Source: Hyphomicrobiales bacterium
GTDB lineage: Bacteria; Pseudomonadota; Alphaproteobacteria; Rhizobiales; Xanthobacteraceae
Direction of reading: 5' to 3'
Length of the DNA: 32,466 bases
Assembly: GCA_019243195.1 (NCBI GenBank)
Contig: JAFAUQ010000030.1
Span: 1 to 32,466 of the forward strand
The position numbers and the translations under genes were made by a program. Position 1 is the first letter of the stretch, and each line of letters opens with the position of its first letter. The notes below the pieces were generated by a model that worked only from the letters and a program-made list of their open reading frames with translations, had not been told where the DNA came from and made no database searches. Shown here piece after piece: positions 17,393-24,309 of the stretch.

Positions 17393-17808
17393 TCGACCTC
17401 CTCGTAATCATCGGGCGGGACGCGGGCGATCAGCCCGCTCTTGAGCGGCTGCGGTCGTCCGCGCCACGGCATCACGCCGTCATCAGCGCGGGCGAAGAGA
17501 CGCGCGCCCGCAATCAGCGCCGGCGCGGCGGTTGCGGGGTCGAGGTCGCCGAAAATGTACGTCCATCCCGCCTCACGGCGCACGGCGGCCGAGAGGCCGC
17601 GCCTGCAGTTTGCGAGGCAGCGCACGCGCTTGACCCGAACGCCGGTATTTTTCGCGGCTTGCGCAACGGCGTCAGCAAACGCCAAACCGGGTCGGGGAAA
17701 GTCTTCCGGATCGACCGGGCGCCGGCAGGTGATGCACACGATCACCGTCGCGGCCGAATCGGTCTCGGCCTCGGTCGTCGGCTGCTGTCCGATGTCGGCG
17801 AAAGCCAC
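17389..17808 (-). CDS. DUF1636 family protein, putative metal or Fe-S protein
   Basis: A 139-residue protein with four Cys in two pairs, Cys25-x2-Cys28 (CITC) and Cys64-x3-Cys68 (CLANC), in a small thioredoxin-like-ferredoxin style arrangement. The GLSAAVRR and YIFGDLDP segments are typical of DUF1636, a family I recall sitting beside cobW/cobN in alphaproteobacteria. Function is unproven; binding of a metal or a [2Fe-2S] cluster is inferred from the Cys pattern. I chose the GTG at 17808 because AAGGAG lies 8 bases before it, and because the only upstream ATG in frame (17967) lies inside the riboswitch. It is the first gene of the B12-controlled operon and overlaps cobW by 4 bp. Confidence 0.82.
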   Translation of the reverse strand: MAFADIGQQPTTEAETDSAATVIVCITCRRPVDPEDFPRPGLAFADAVAQAAKNTGVRVKRVRCLANCRRGLSAAVRREAGWTYIFGDLDPATAAPALIAGARLFARADDGVMPWRGRPQPLKSGLIARVPPDDYEEVE

Positions 17809-17928
17809 CCGTGCCGCTCCTTCAGGCGAGACGCCTGGCTCGGGTGCTGTGTGCGGACGGGCTTCATGGCGAGGCCCAGCCGCCTTCTGACCGTCATCGA
17901 GGCACCCCGCCCGACGCGCGACCGAACC

Positions 17929-18097
17929 GACGGTAGGTCTCCTGGCTCGCGGGTCTTTGCCCGTCACCGCCTTCCCGGGTTTGACCCAGTGGCCTGTGGC
18001 TCGGGCTCGCCGCTTACAGTTGCGGGGGCAGCCGCGGATTAGGGAGCAATGTCCCGCACCGCATTCCCTGTTGCTCTTTCGCTGGAAAGAGACCGTC
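17929..18097 (-). ncRNA. Cobalamin riboswitch
   Basis: Read on the minus strand, the segment contains the full set of conserved cobalamin-riboswitch blocks in order: AGGGAATGCGGTG, the core GCTGCCCCCGCAACTGTAAG, the CCACTGG motif, GGGAAGGCGGTGACGGG, and the B12 box GCCAGGAGACCTACCG. The closing helix P1 can form between 18092-18097 and 17929-17934 (GACGGT with ACCGTC). The first downstream start codon is the DUF1636 GTG about 120 bases later, so adenosylcobalamin binding would be expected to repress the DUF1636-cobWNGHIJ operon. Confidence 0.96.
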
Positions 18098-18107
18098 GAT
18101 TGATCCC

Positions 18108-18136
18108 ATAAGAGGCGCGGCGAAGGCCTTTGTCAA
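18108..18136 (-). promoter_or_regulatory. Sigma70-like promoter of the riboswitch operon
   Basis: On the minus strand a perfect TTGACA (-35, at 18131-18136) is followed after 17 bases by TCTTAT (-10, 18108-18113; 4 of 6 consensus). The predicted transcription start, near 18101, falls a few bases before the first paired base of the riboswitch, as expected for its promoter. Confidence 0.65.
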
Positions 18137-18222
18137 CGCGGGCCCGACTGCAGCGCCCCTGGCGTGGCAGGGAAATCTGCGCGAATGTTGCATCGATCAC
18201 TCGATCGTCTCGGGAGGCGCGG

Positions 18223-18765
18223 ATGCCATACGATCTCGACCAATTCATCGCCGACTGCCGCAGGTCGCTTGAGCGCGATCCCGGCCCGCCCGGCCGCGAA
18301 GAGGTGCGCAGAGGGCTGGAGCGGCTGCTCGCAAACCAAGAGTTCGTCCGATCATATTGCGGGCACGATGCTCCGAGCGGCACCAAAATTCTCTACGAGG
18401 ATCCGCAGCTCGGCTTCCAGGTGCTCTCGCATTGCCATGACAGCCCGAAAGTGTCTCCTCCGCACGATCACGGCGCGTCGTGGGCGATCTACGGCCAAGC
18501 GGCGGAGTACACCGACATGACCGAATGGAACCGCAATGAAAACGGCGGCCCGGCGGGCCATGCCGACCTCAAGGCGGTGAAGAAATATCGGCTCAATCCG
18601 GGCCAAGCCGGAATATATCAGGACGGCCGCATCCACTCGATCGACTACCCGGCCAATGCACGCTTCATTCGCGTCACCGGCGCGGACCTCGAGCGCATCC
18701 CACGGCACAAATTCGACATCGCGACCGGTGTGGCAACGCGCGTGGAATCGCGGACCACCGGTTGA
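18223..18765 (+). CDS. Cysteine-dioxygenase-like cupin (COG5553-type)
   Basis: A 180-aa double-stranded beta-helix protein resembling the predicted metal-dependent enzymes related to cysteine dioxygenase. Likely iron ligands are His81 and His83 (PPHDHGASWAIYGQ) and His138 (DGRIHSIDY), as in the thiol dioxygenase fold. The short helical N-terminus (FIADCRRSLERDPG) is typical of this group. The start at 18223 has GGAGG 7 bases upstream. The gene is 14 bp from the four-domain rhodanese gene that follows, so the two probably form one operon and act on sulfur compounds; a thiol or persulfide substrate is inference. It is divergent from the B12 operon. Confidence 0.82.
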   Translation: MPYDLDQFIADCRRSLERDPGPPGREEVRRGLERLLANQEFVRSYCGHDAPSGTKILYEDPQLGFQVLSHCHDSPKVSPPHDHGASWAIYGQAAEYTDMTEWNRNENGGPAGHADLKAVKKYRLNPGQAGIYQDGRIHSIDYPANARFIRVTGADLERIPRHKFDIATGVATRVESRTTG

Positions 18766-18779
18766 CCTGGTCATAAACA

Positions 18780-20372
18780 ATGAGTGACCCCAAACCGCGC
18801 CGCGTTGGTGCCGGCGAGATCAAAGCGATGCTCGCCGATGGCGGCGAGCTGGCGCTCCTCGACGTACGCGAGGAGTTGATCTTCTCGCGCGGGCATTTGC
18901 TGCACGCGCGCTCGCTGCCGTTGAGCCGCCTCGAGTTGCGCATCCGATCTCTGGTGCCGCGCACGGCGACGCGGGTCGTGCTGGTCGATGACGGCGACGG
19001 GCTCGCGCGACGGGCGGCGGGAACCCTCGCTCGCCTCGGCTACTCCGACATTGCGTTTCTCGACGGCGGCATCGCGGCCTGGACGGCGGCGGGATGCGAA
19101 CTCTTCTCCGGCATCAACGTGCCGAGCAAAGCCTTCGGCGAATTTGTCGAACACGCCGACGCCACCCCGAACATCGGCGCGGAAGAGCTGGAGAAGCTGC
19201 TGCGCGAGCGCGCCAATGTGGTGGTGCTCGACAGCCGTCCGTTCGACGAATATTCGCGCATGTCGATCCCGACCGGCATCGATGTGCCGGGCGCGGAATT
19301 GGTGTTGCGTGCGCGCGACCTTGCGCCGTCCCCGGACACGACCATCGTCGTCAATTGCGCGGGCCGCACGCGCAGCATCATCGGCGCGCAGTCGCTCATC
19401 AACGCGGGCGTTCCCAACAAAGTGGTGGCGTTGCGCAACGGCACCATGGGCTGGAATCTGGCGGGATTTACCTGTGACAGCGGGCAAACCCGTCGCGCCC
19501 CCAATCCCTCGCCCGATGCCCTGGCGTGGGCGCGATCCGCTGCCGCCGGGGTGGCCGAGCGGTTCGGCGTGCGCCGCATCGAGAGCGCCGACGTGGAGCG
19601 CTTCCGCACGGATCCCGACCGCACGCTCTACGTCTTCGACGTTCGCGATCCCGAGGAATACGTCGCAGGGCACGTCGCGGGCAGCGTCTCGGCGCCGGGC
19701 GGTCAGTTGGTTCAGGCGACGGATCAATACGTCGGCACGCTGTGCGCCAGAATCGTCCTCGTGGACGAGAAGGAAGTGCGCGCGCTTATGACCGGATCGT
19801 GGCTACGTCAGATGGGCTTCCGCGACGTGTTTGTGTTGGCACAACGCGGCGACGAGCGCGGGTCGCGTCCCGAGGATGTGCCAGGTCTCGGTCAACGGCC
19901 GGAACTCGCGATCGATCCGGCGGGCTTGGCCGACCTCGTCGGGCGCGGCGCGGCGACAATCATCGATCTCTCGCTCAGCCGCGCCTATCGCCGCGGGCAC
20001 ATTCCCGGTGCGTGGTTTGCGATCCGTGCGCGGCTCGCGAAGGCGCTTACCGTCGTTCCGCGGCGGGCCTGGCTGGTGCTCACGTCCGAGGACGGGAGGC
20101 TCGCGGAGCTCGCCGCGCCGGAACTCGCGGCGCTGACCTATCTGCCGGTGCGCTACCTCAAGGGCGGGAATGCGGCGTGGCAGGCGGCCGGGCACCCGCT
20201 CACGGCCGACGATCCCAACATGGCGGACGAGCCGATCGATGTGTGGCTGCGTCCCTACGAACGCGCCGGCGAGGTGAGCGAGGCGATGGTCGAATATCTC
20301 ACGTGGGAAACCGACCTGCCGGAACGCATTGCACGCGACGGCACCGCCGATTTCGCGCAGTTTCGATCGTAA
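18780..20372 (+). CDS. Four-domain rhodanese-like sulfurtransferase
   Basis: A 530-residue protein made of four rhodanese-like modules at about 8-108, 128-232, 262-355 and 375-472. Each has the CH2A/CH2B features (LLDVREELIFSRGHL, VLDSRPFDEYSRMSI, VFDVRDPEEYVAGHV, IIDLSLSRAYRRGHI). Only module 2 keeps an active-site Cys, Cys193 in NCAGRTRSI. Module 1 has Asp-Asp-Gly-Asp-Gly (VDDGDG), module 3 VDEKEV and module 4 LTSEDG in the corresponding loop, so they are probably non-catalytic. Cytoplasmic, as no signal peptide is seen. With the preceding thiol-dioxygenase-like gene it suggests handling of sulfane sulfur. A strong hairpin follows the stop codon. Confidence 0.9.
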   Translation: MSDPKPRRVGAGEIKAMLADGGELALLDVREELIFSRGHLLHARSLPLSRLELRIRSLVPRTATRVVLVDDGDGLARRAAGTLARLGYSDIAFLDGGIAAWTAAGCELFSGINVPSKAFGEFVEHADATPNIGAEELEKLLRERANVVVLDSRPFDEYSRMSIPTGIDVPGAELVLRARDLAPSPDTTIVVNCAGRTRSIIGAQSLINAGVPNKVVALRNGTMGWNLAGFTCDSGQTRRAPNPSPDALAWARSAAAGVAERFGVRRIESADVERFRTDPDRTLYVFDVRDPEEYVAGHVAGSVSAPGGQLVQATDQYVGTLCARIVLVDEKEVRALMTGSWLRQMGFRDVFVLAQRGDERGSRPEDVPGLGQRPELAIDPAGLADLVGRGAATIIDLSLSRAYRRGHIPGAWFAIRARLAKALTVVPRRAWLVLTSEDGRLAELAAPELAALTYLPVRYLKGGNAAWQAAGHPLTADDPNMADEPIDVWLRPYERAGEVSEAMVEYLTWETDLPERIARDGTADFAQFRS

Positions 20373-20394
20373 GAAACGAATAGGTACGAAAGAG

Positions 20395-20418
20395 AAGGGC
20401 TGCCCGCAGGCAGCCCTT
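20395..20418. terminator. Hairpin terminator, probably bidirectional
   Basis: A perfect 10-bp stem (AAGGGCTGCC / GGCAGCCCTT) with a CGCA tetraloop, 23 bp after the rhodanese stop. On the minus strand the stem is followed by the pyrimidine tract CTCTTTCG, so it fits better as the terminator of the minus-strand small gene at 20463-20537, while also able to stop readthrough from the rhodanese gene. Confidence 0.7.
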
Positions 20419-20462
20419 CCATTGTCGGACCACGGTCCGGCATTAACGTGTGACGCGAAGCG

Positions 20463-20537
20463 TCACGCAGCCTCGACCCCGTGGAAAGCAAGGATCCAGG
20501 CCTTTGCCGGCGACCGCGGCGATTGACAATGAGACAC
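20463..20537 (-). CDS. Small ORF (24 aa) with extended Shine-Dalgarno, rreB-like
   Basis: A GTG-started frame of 24 codons on the minus strand encoding MSHCQSPRSPAKAWILAFHG followed by VEAA, then TGA. The peptide is basic at the front and hydrophobic in the middle. It is preceded 7 bases upstream by an unusually long ribosome-binding site, has its own promoter (about 20574-20601), and ends inside a small hairpin (20450-20466, GTGACGC / GCGTCAC) followed by a second weak hairpin and the 20395-20418 terminator, giving an mRNA of roughly 170 nt. This layout (GTG start, extended SD, tiny ORF, short independent mRNA) matches what I recall of rreB in Bradyrhizobiaceae. Peptide function unknown; regulation by ribosome binding is inferred from that family. 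Confidence 0.7.
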   Translation of the reverse strand: MSHCQSPRSPAKAWILAFHGVEAA

Positions 20538-20538
20538 T

Positions 20539-20554
20539 GGATCACCTCCTTTCT
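20539..20554 (-). promoter_or_regulatory. Extended Shine-Dalgarno sequence
   Basis: On the minus strand AGAAAGGAGGTGATCC is complementary over 16 bases to the 3' end of alphaproteobacterial 16S rRNA (GGATCACCTCCTTTCT); including the two bases up to and into the GTG start, 18 bases can pair. Ordinary sites in this window pair over 4-6 bases. The core AGGAGG is 7 bases from the GTG start. Confidence 0.85.
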
Positions 20555-20573
20555 GTTGGTTGACGATAGCCGC

Positions 20574-20601
20574 AATGTACGGGAGGGAGCCGGAATGGCA
20601 A
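20574..20601 (-). promoter_or_regulatory. Putative promoter of the small extended-SD gene
   Basis: On the minus strand TTGCCA (20596-20601, 5 of 6 to TTGACA) and TACATT (20574-20579, 4 of 6 to TATAAT) are spaced by 16 bases. Transcription would start near 20567, giving a leader of about 30 nt before the GTG. Confidence 0.5.
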
Positions 20602-20635
20602 GGCTTGGCGCGGAAAACATGCGTCATCTAGCCAG

Positions 20636-20676
20636 CTTACCTAAAGTCGGCGGAATCTGACGGCCTTACTAAAGGT
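20636..20676 (+). repeat. Pair of imperfect direct repeats between divergent promoters
   Basis: CTTACCTAAAGT (20636-20647) and CTTACTAAAGGT (20665-20676) share a CTTAC-TAAAG core with a 29-bp offset. They lie between the promoter of the minus-strand small gene and that of the PilZ gene, a plausible place for a regulator site. No known regulator is recognised. Confidence 0.35.
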
Positions 20677-20695
20677 AGGTAGTTGACGGATGTCG

Positions 20696-20723
20696 TTGTT
20701 TATTCCTGCGTGTGTGGTATCAT
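20696..20723 (+). promoter_or_regulatory. Putative promoter of the PilZ gene
   Basis: TTGTTT (20696-20701) and TATCAT (20718-20723, 5 of 6 to TATAAT) with a 16-base spacer, about 50 bases upstream of the PilZ start codon. Confidence 0.45.
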
Positions 20724-20776
20724 CTTGCTGCAAATGAGTCTTTCCGGTGACATGAGCTAGCCATCAGGAGGCCACG

Positions 20777-21031
20777 ATGTCCTCCGACAAGCGCCGGGCT
20801 CCCCGCAAGAAAATCAATACGATTGGATTTCTCTACACGACTGAGGGATGGCCGCTGGGCGAATGCCGGATCAAGGATATTTCGACCGGCGGCGCGCGCC
20901 TTGCCCATGCGCTGTCCGATGCAATACCGGCCGAATTTTTCTTGTCTTTTTCGAGGGATGGAAAGGTCCGCCGGCGCTGCGAAGTAAGATGGAGCAACGA
21001 GAAGGAACTCGGCGTCCGGTTCCTCAGCTAG
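20777..21031 (+). CDS. PilZ-domain protein (putative c-di-GMP receptor)
   Basis: An 84-residue single-domain protein. It carries both PilZ motifs: RRAPR (6-10, the RxxxR motif) and DISTGGARL (34-42, the D/NxSxxG motif), followed by the beta-barrel strands up to RFLS. These motifs bind cyclic di-GMP in the family, so a signalling-adaptor role is likely, but the output is not visible. AGGAGG lies 6 bases upstream of the ATG. The next gene downstream is an orphan ParA-like ATPase, 166 bp away on the same strand. Confidence 0.88.
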   Translation: MSSDKRRAPRKKINTIGFLYTTEGWPLGECRIKDISTGGARLAHALSDAIPAEFFLSFSRDGKVRRRCEVRWSNEKELGVRFLS

Positions 21032-21197
21032 CATCGCGTGACGGCCGGCGTTCCCGTTTTGATTCAGTTTCGTTTCCGGTTCGATTCGCGCCCGCGCAAG
21101 CTTAACGAGCACGTTGACCGGGGGACCTCACTTTTCTCTTTGACGAATCAGACAAATTCCGCACCCTACGGGCGATCAGGTGATTCGGAGTGCATCC

Positions 21198-21878
21198 ATG
21201 GACGTCCTCTGCTTCGCCTCGCGTAAAGGCGGCTCGGGCAAGAGCACGCTTGCCGCGCATCTCTCGGCCCATGCGACCCGGCCAAACCGACGCTGTCTGC
21301 TCGTCGATGCGGATTCGCAAGGCTCTCTGACCCTCTGGCACAAGCTGCGTGGCACCGGTGAGCCGGCGCTCAAGAATGGCTCACGCGGCGTCGCCGAGGC
21401 GGTGGAGGCGGCGCGAGCCGAAGGATACGACTGGGTTTTCATCGATACGCCGCCGGATATGTCCACGGTGGTGAGGGAGGCGATCCAGGCGGCGACGCTG
21501 GTCATCGTCCCGACCCGCCTCGCGGTGTTCGATCTTGCCGCGATCAAGGAAACCATCGATCTCTCCCGCCATTTGCGCAAACCCTATGCGGTCGTGATCA
21601 ACGCGGCGCCGGCGCGGCGCGACAACACGGAATCACCCTTCGTTACTCAGGCGCGGCAGATGATCTCGAGTCTCAACGTGCCGGTCTGGTCGGGTCAGAT
21701 AACCAATCGGGCGAACTACGCGTTATCGCTTGCTTCCGGCGAGGGTGTGCGCGAGTTCGAGGCGCAATCGCAGGCGGCAACCGAGATCGGCCGTCTGTGG
21801 CTCGCGATCGACCGCTCAGTCAAAGCGATCCACGGCGCCTATCGCAGCGGCGGCGTGATGCATCGCGTCGCCGCTTGA
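21198..21878 (+). CDS. ParA/MinD-like ATPase (orphan)
   Basis: A 226-aa deviant-Walker-A ATPase: SRKGGSGKSTLAAHL at residues 8-22 with the signature second Lys, LLVDADSQGSL, and the WVFIDTPPDMS Walker B region. No N-terminal DNA-binding extension is present, and no parB, virB or chemotaxis partner is adjacent, so this is not an ordinary chromosome-partition pair. ParA-like proteins of this size position protein cargo or plasmids on the nucleoid or membrane. The start at 21198 has CGGAG 7 bases upstream; the GTG at 21180 is less likely. PilZ lies just upstream, which suggests but does not show a role linked to polar or surface structures. Confidence 0.85.
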   Translation: MDVLCFASRKGGSGKSTLAAHLSAHATRPNRRCLLVDADSQGSLTLWHKLRGTGEPALKNGSRGVAEAVEAARAEGYDWVFIDTPPDMSTVVREAIQAATLVIVPTRLAVFDLAAIKETIDLSRHLRKPYAVVINAAPARRDNTESPFVTQARQMISSLNVPVWSGQITNRANYALSLASGEGVREFEAQSQAATEIGRLWLAIDRSVKAIHGAYRSGGVMHRVAA

Positions 21879-21999
21879 CGGGCTGATCGAGTTCGGAGGC
21901 TGACAGCCGCGCATTGCGCGCGGCGCAAGCCGTCCATTCCATCGCCGCCTAGGTTCCCGCTGCAGCGCCCGGTACAAAGGCCCTGCCGGGTACCCGTAC

Positions 22000-23226
22000 A
22001 TGCATCAACCTGCCGCTCGCCTTGTCGATTCAAGATCGTCGTGGCTCCTCGCAACCGTAGGCGTCGTCGTCCTGGGGACGGCGTTCGGCGCTCCCTGGAT
22101 GGCGGCGGTGGCGCTCAAAGACATCGCCGCGGAGGTGGGTGGCACCCGCTCGGTGCCCGCCCTCGCCGCGTCGCTGGCGTGGTTCGGCGCCGCGTTCGGC
22201 GGCATTGGAATGGGCTGGATTGCCGAGCGTGTGGGCGTTCGCTGGACCGTCATGTTCGGTGCGCTGATGATGGCGCTTGGTCTGGCAGTCGCGACGTTGG
22301 GCCCGAGCTGGACGCTTTACCTCGGCTATGGCGTCTTTGTCGGGCTGATCGGTCTTTCCGGCATCAACGCGCCGCTTTTCGTCTACATCAGCAAATTCTT
22401 CGAGCGTCGGCGCGGATCGGCGTTCGCTCTGATCTCGAGCGGGACCTACATTGCCGGCGCGCTGTGGCCGCCGATCTTCGAACGCGTCATCGCGTATGCA
22501 GGGTGGCGGCACGCGATGCTGTGGTTCGCGGTCCTCGAAGCGGGCGTTATCGTGCCCCTGGCCGCGGTGTTCCTGCGCCGTGCCCCACAACAGGTGCCGG
22601 TGAGCTCGACGCATCACGCGGCGAGCGAGCCGGGGAGCGTGCTCGGCTGGCCGCCCAATCTGGTGTTCGCCGCGCTCTGCGCCGCGATCTTCATGTGCTG
22701 CGTACCCATGTCGATGCCGCAGAGCCACCTGGTGGCGTTCTGCAGCGATCTCGGCATCAGCAAGGCGCACGGCGCGGCCATGCTCTCGGTGTTGCTGGGG
22801 ACCGCATTTCTGTGCCGCCAGATTTGGGGGCTGATCGCCGACCGCGTCGGCGGCTTGCATACGGTGCTGCTGGGTTCCATCATCCAGGCGACGACGATGA
22901 GCGCGTTCCTGTTCACGCAGGATGAAGTCGGCCTGTTCACCGTTTCGGCAGCCTTCGGCCTCGGCTTTAGCGGCATGATTCCGGCGACCGTCCTCGCCGG
23001 ACGGGAATTATTTCCTCCGGCGGAAGCGGCCTGGCGCATACCGGCCTTGTTATTGTGCAGCGGGTGCGGGATGGCGACTGGTGGTTGGCTTGCGGGAATT
23101 CTTTACGACCACTTCGGTTACTATGGACCGGCCTTTGCGACCGGCATCGTGGTCAATCTTCTCAACTTCGCGATCGTCCTTATGCTGGTCGCACGCCAGC
23201 ACCTGATAACGGCACGTGCGTATTAG
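22000..23226 (+). CDS. MFS transporter (OFA/MCT-like)
   Basis: A 408-residue integral membrane protein with about 12 hydrophobic segments and the MFS loop motif after helix 2 (GMGWIAERVGVRWTVMFG), repeated in the second half (IWGLIADRVGGLHTVLLG). The FVYISKFFERRRGSAFALISSG stretch after helix 4 resembles the oxalate/formate and monocarboxylate transporter branch, so an organic anion is the most plausible substrate, but this is inference. No cognate catabolic genes are adjacent. The next gene begins 11 bp after its stop, so it may be co-transcribed. Confidence 0.85.
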   Translation: MHQPAARLVDSRSSWLLATVGVVVLGTAFGAPWMAAVALKDIAAEVGGTRSVPALAASLAWFGAAFGGIGMGWIAERVGVRWTVMFGALMMALGLAVATLGPSWTLYLGYGVFVGLIGLSGINAPLFVYISKFFERRRGSAFALISSGTYIAGALWPPIFERVIAYAGWRHAMLWFAVLEAGVIVPLAAVFLRRAPQQVPVSSTHHAASEPGSVLGWPPNLVFAALCAAIFMCCVPMSMPQSHLVAFCSDLGISKAHGAAMLSVLLGTAFLCRQIWGLIADRVGGLHTVLLGSIIQATTMSAFLFTQDEVGLFTVSAAFGLGFSGMIPATVLAGRELFPPAEAAWRIPALLLCSGCGMATGGWLAGILYDHFGYYGPAFATGIVVNLLNFAIVLMLVARQHLITARAY

Positions 23227-23237
23227 ATGGATAGCGT

Positions 23238-23747
23238 ATGCGGAAGCGCGTCGTCATCGTGAACGACCGAATGCAGACCGGTTACCGCTATCGGCTTACG
23301 GCGCCTGTCGGCCGCAACTTCGATCCTGAATTTAAGCCCGATCTCTCCCCACAGCAGATGCTTCGTCTCGGAATATTCTGCGGCAAGTACATGACCGACA
23401 GCCACAAGGAGTTTCCCCAAACCTGGTTCGCGCGTGCCAAGCTCGCAATCGGACGCCGGGACTGTTCGCTCAATTTCTTCGGCGTTGATGCGAGCCAGTC
23501 CCTCTCGGCATGGCGCGCCAAGGGCTGGATTCATCCGGACGATCCGCGCGGCTGGTTTCAATGGTACTGCCGCTACTACCTGGGTCGGCGAATGCCGGAC
23601 GAAGATCGCCGCCAGATCAAGCGCTGGAAGGCCATGCGCCGGCACTTACGGCAGATCCAACGACATTGTGAGCCGGGCGATCTGCTCTGCCGCCGACGAC
23701 AGCGCCAAGCACTCCTGCATTGGGCTTACGACAGCCGTAAAATTTGA
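23238..23747 (+). CDS. Conserved-looking hypothetical protein, basic
   Basis: A 169-residue soluble protein rich in Arg, Trp and Tyr, with no signal peptide. Central part reads FCGKYMTDSHKEFPQTWF, DASQSLSAWRAKGWIHPDDP and RGWFQWYCRYYLGRRMPDEDRR. The C-terminus is strongly basic, with Arg-rich helices (KRWKAMRRHLRQIQRHC), which could bind nucleic acid. I recall similar proteins in rhizobia but do not know a name or function. It starts 11 bp after the MFS gene with GGA 7 bases before the ATG, so it is likely in the same transcript. Confidence 0.7.
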   Translation: MRKRVVIVNDRMQTGYRYRLTAPVGRNFDPEFKPDLSPQQMLRLGIFCGKYMTDSHKEFPQTWFARAKLAIGRRDCSLNFFGVDASQSLSAWRAKGWIHPDDPRGWFQWYCRYYLGRRMPDEDRRQIKRWKAMRRHLRQIQRHCEPGDLLCRRRQRQALLHWAYDSRKI

Positions 23748-23894
23748 TCCCGGCGCGTCTATTCCAATCCCGCGGATCGCGGTTAAACTTTCCAACAAAA
23801 ATCAAGGTTAATAGCAATGGATCGGTGCGTCTCGCCGCACCGAATGGCAGGATATTGGTTAGATCATTGTGTCCAACGAGTCAGGAGAATTGCA

Positions 23895-24305
23895 ATGCGC
23901 GCAGCCAATCTCATCACACGTTCCGCGGCCGTGCTGATGACCGGTTTTGTCGTGCTGACGGCCGTCCACGCCGCGTCGGCGGCGCCGTTGCCTTCCAGCA
24001 CCGCATTCGTGAAAGCGGCTGCGCCCGCGGAAACCACCACCGTCGGCTATATTTATCGTGACGGGGATGGGGCGTTGATCAACAGCCCCCTCGCGGTCGG
24101 CATCCTTGCCGCCTCGGCCGTCAGCCCGTTTTACACACCATCGTACTATCCGGCCTATATTTACCCCGGCCCGCCGGTCGCCTACGCGCCGGCCCCATAC
24201 TATGGCCCGGCGATCGTCTACGGCCGCCCGCTGTTGGCTGCCGACCCCTACTATCCGGCTTTCTACCCCTATATCCGCGGGACGGGCTGGCGCTATCGCT
24301 ACTGA
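23895..24305 (+). CDS. Secreted Tyr/Pro-rich protein
   Basis: A 136-aa protein with a signal peptide (MRAANLITRSAAVLMTGFVV, cleavage probably after the ASA near residue 30) and a mature part rich in Tyr, Pro and Ala (repeats of the type YYPAYIYPGPP, APAPYYGP, PYYPAFYPY). Low-complexity surface or periplasmic proteins like this are common in rhizobia and have no assigned role. The start at 23895 has AGGAG 7-8 bases upstream; the upstream ATG at 23817 would place the signal peptide internally. Confidence 0.72.
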   Translation: MRAANLITRSAAVLMTGFVVLTAVHAASAAPLPSSTAFVKAAAPAETTTVGYIYRDGDGALINSPLAVGILAASAVSPFYTPSYYPAYIYPGPPVAYAPAPYYGPAIVYGRPLLAADPYYPAFYPYIRGTGWRYRY

Positions 24306-24309
24306 CTTT

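Noticed and set aside
17809-17967. Upstream extension of the DUF1636 gene to ATG 17967
   Set aside because: It overlaps the conserved 3' part of the cobalamin riboswitch, and the GTG at 17808 has a far better ribosome-binding site.
20537-20554. Plus-strand copy of the 16S rRNA 3' tail as an rRNA fragment
   Set aside because: Only 18 bases match and nothing rRNA-like flanks it; it is explained as an extended Shine-Dalgarno on the other strand.
21906-21924. GC hairpin after the ParA-like gene (GCCGCGC / GCGCGGC)
   Set aside because: Seven pairs in a GC-rich background with no T-run; could be chance.
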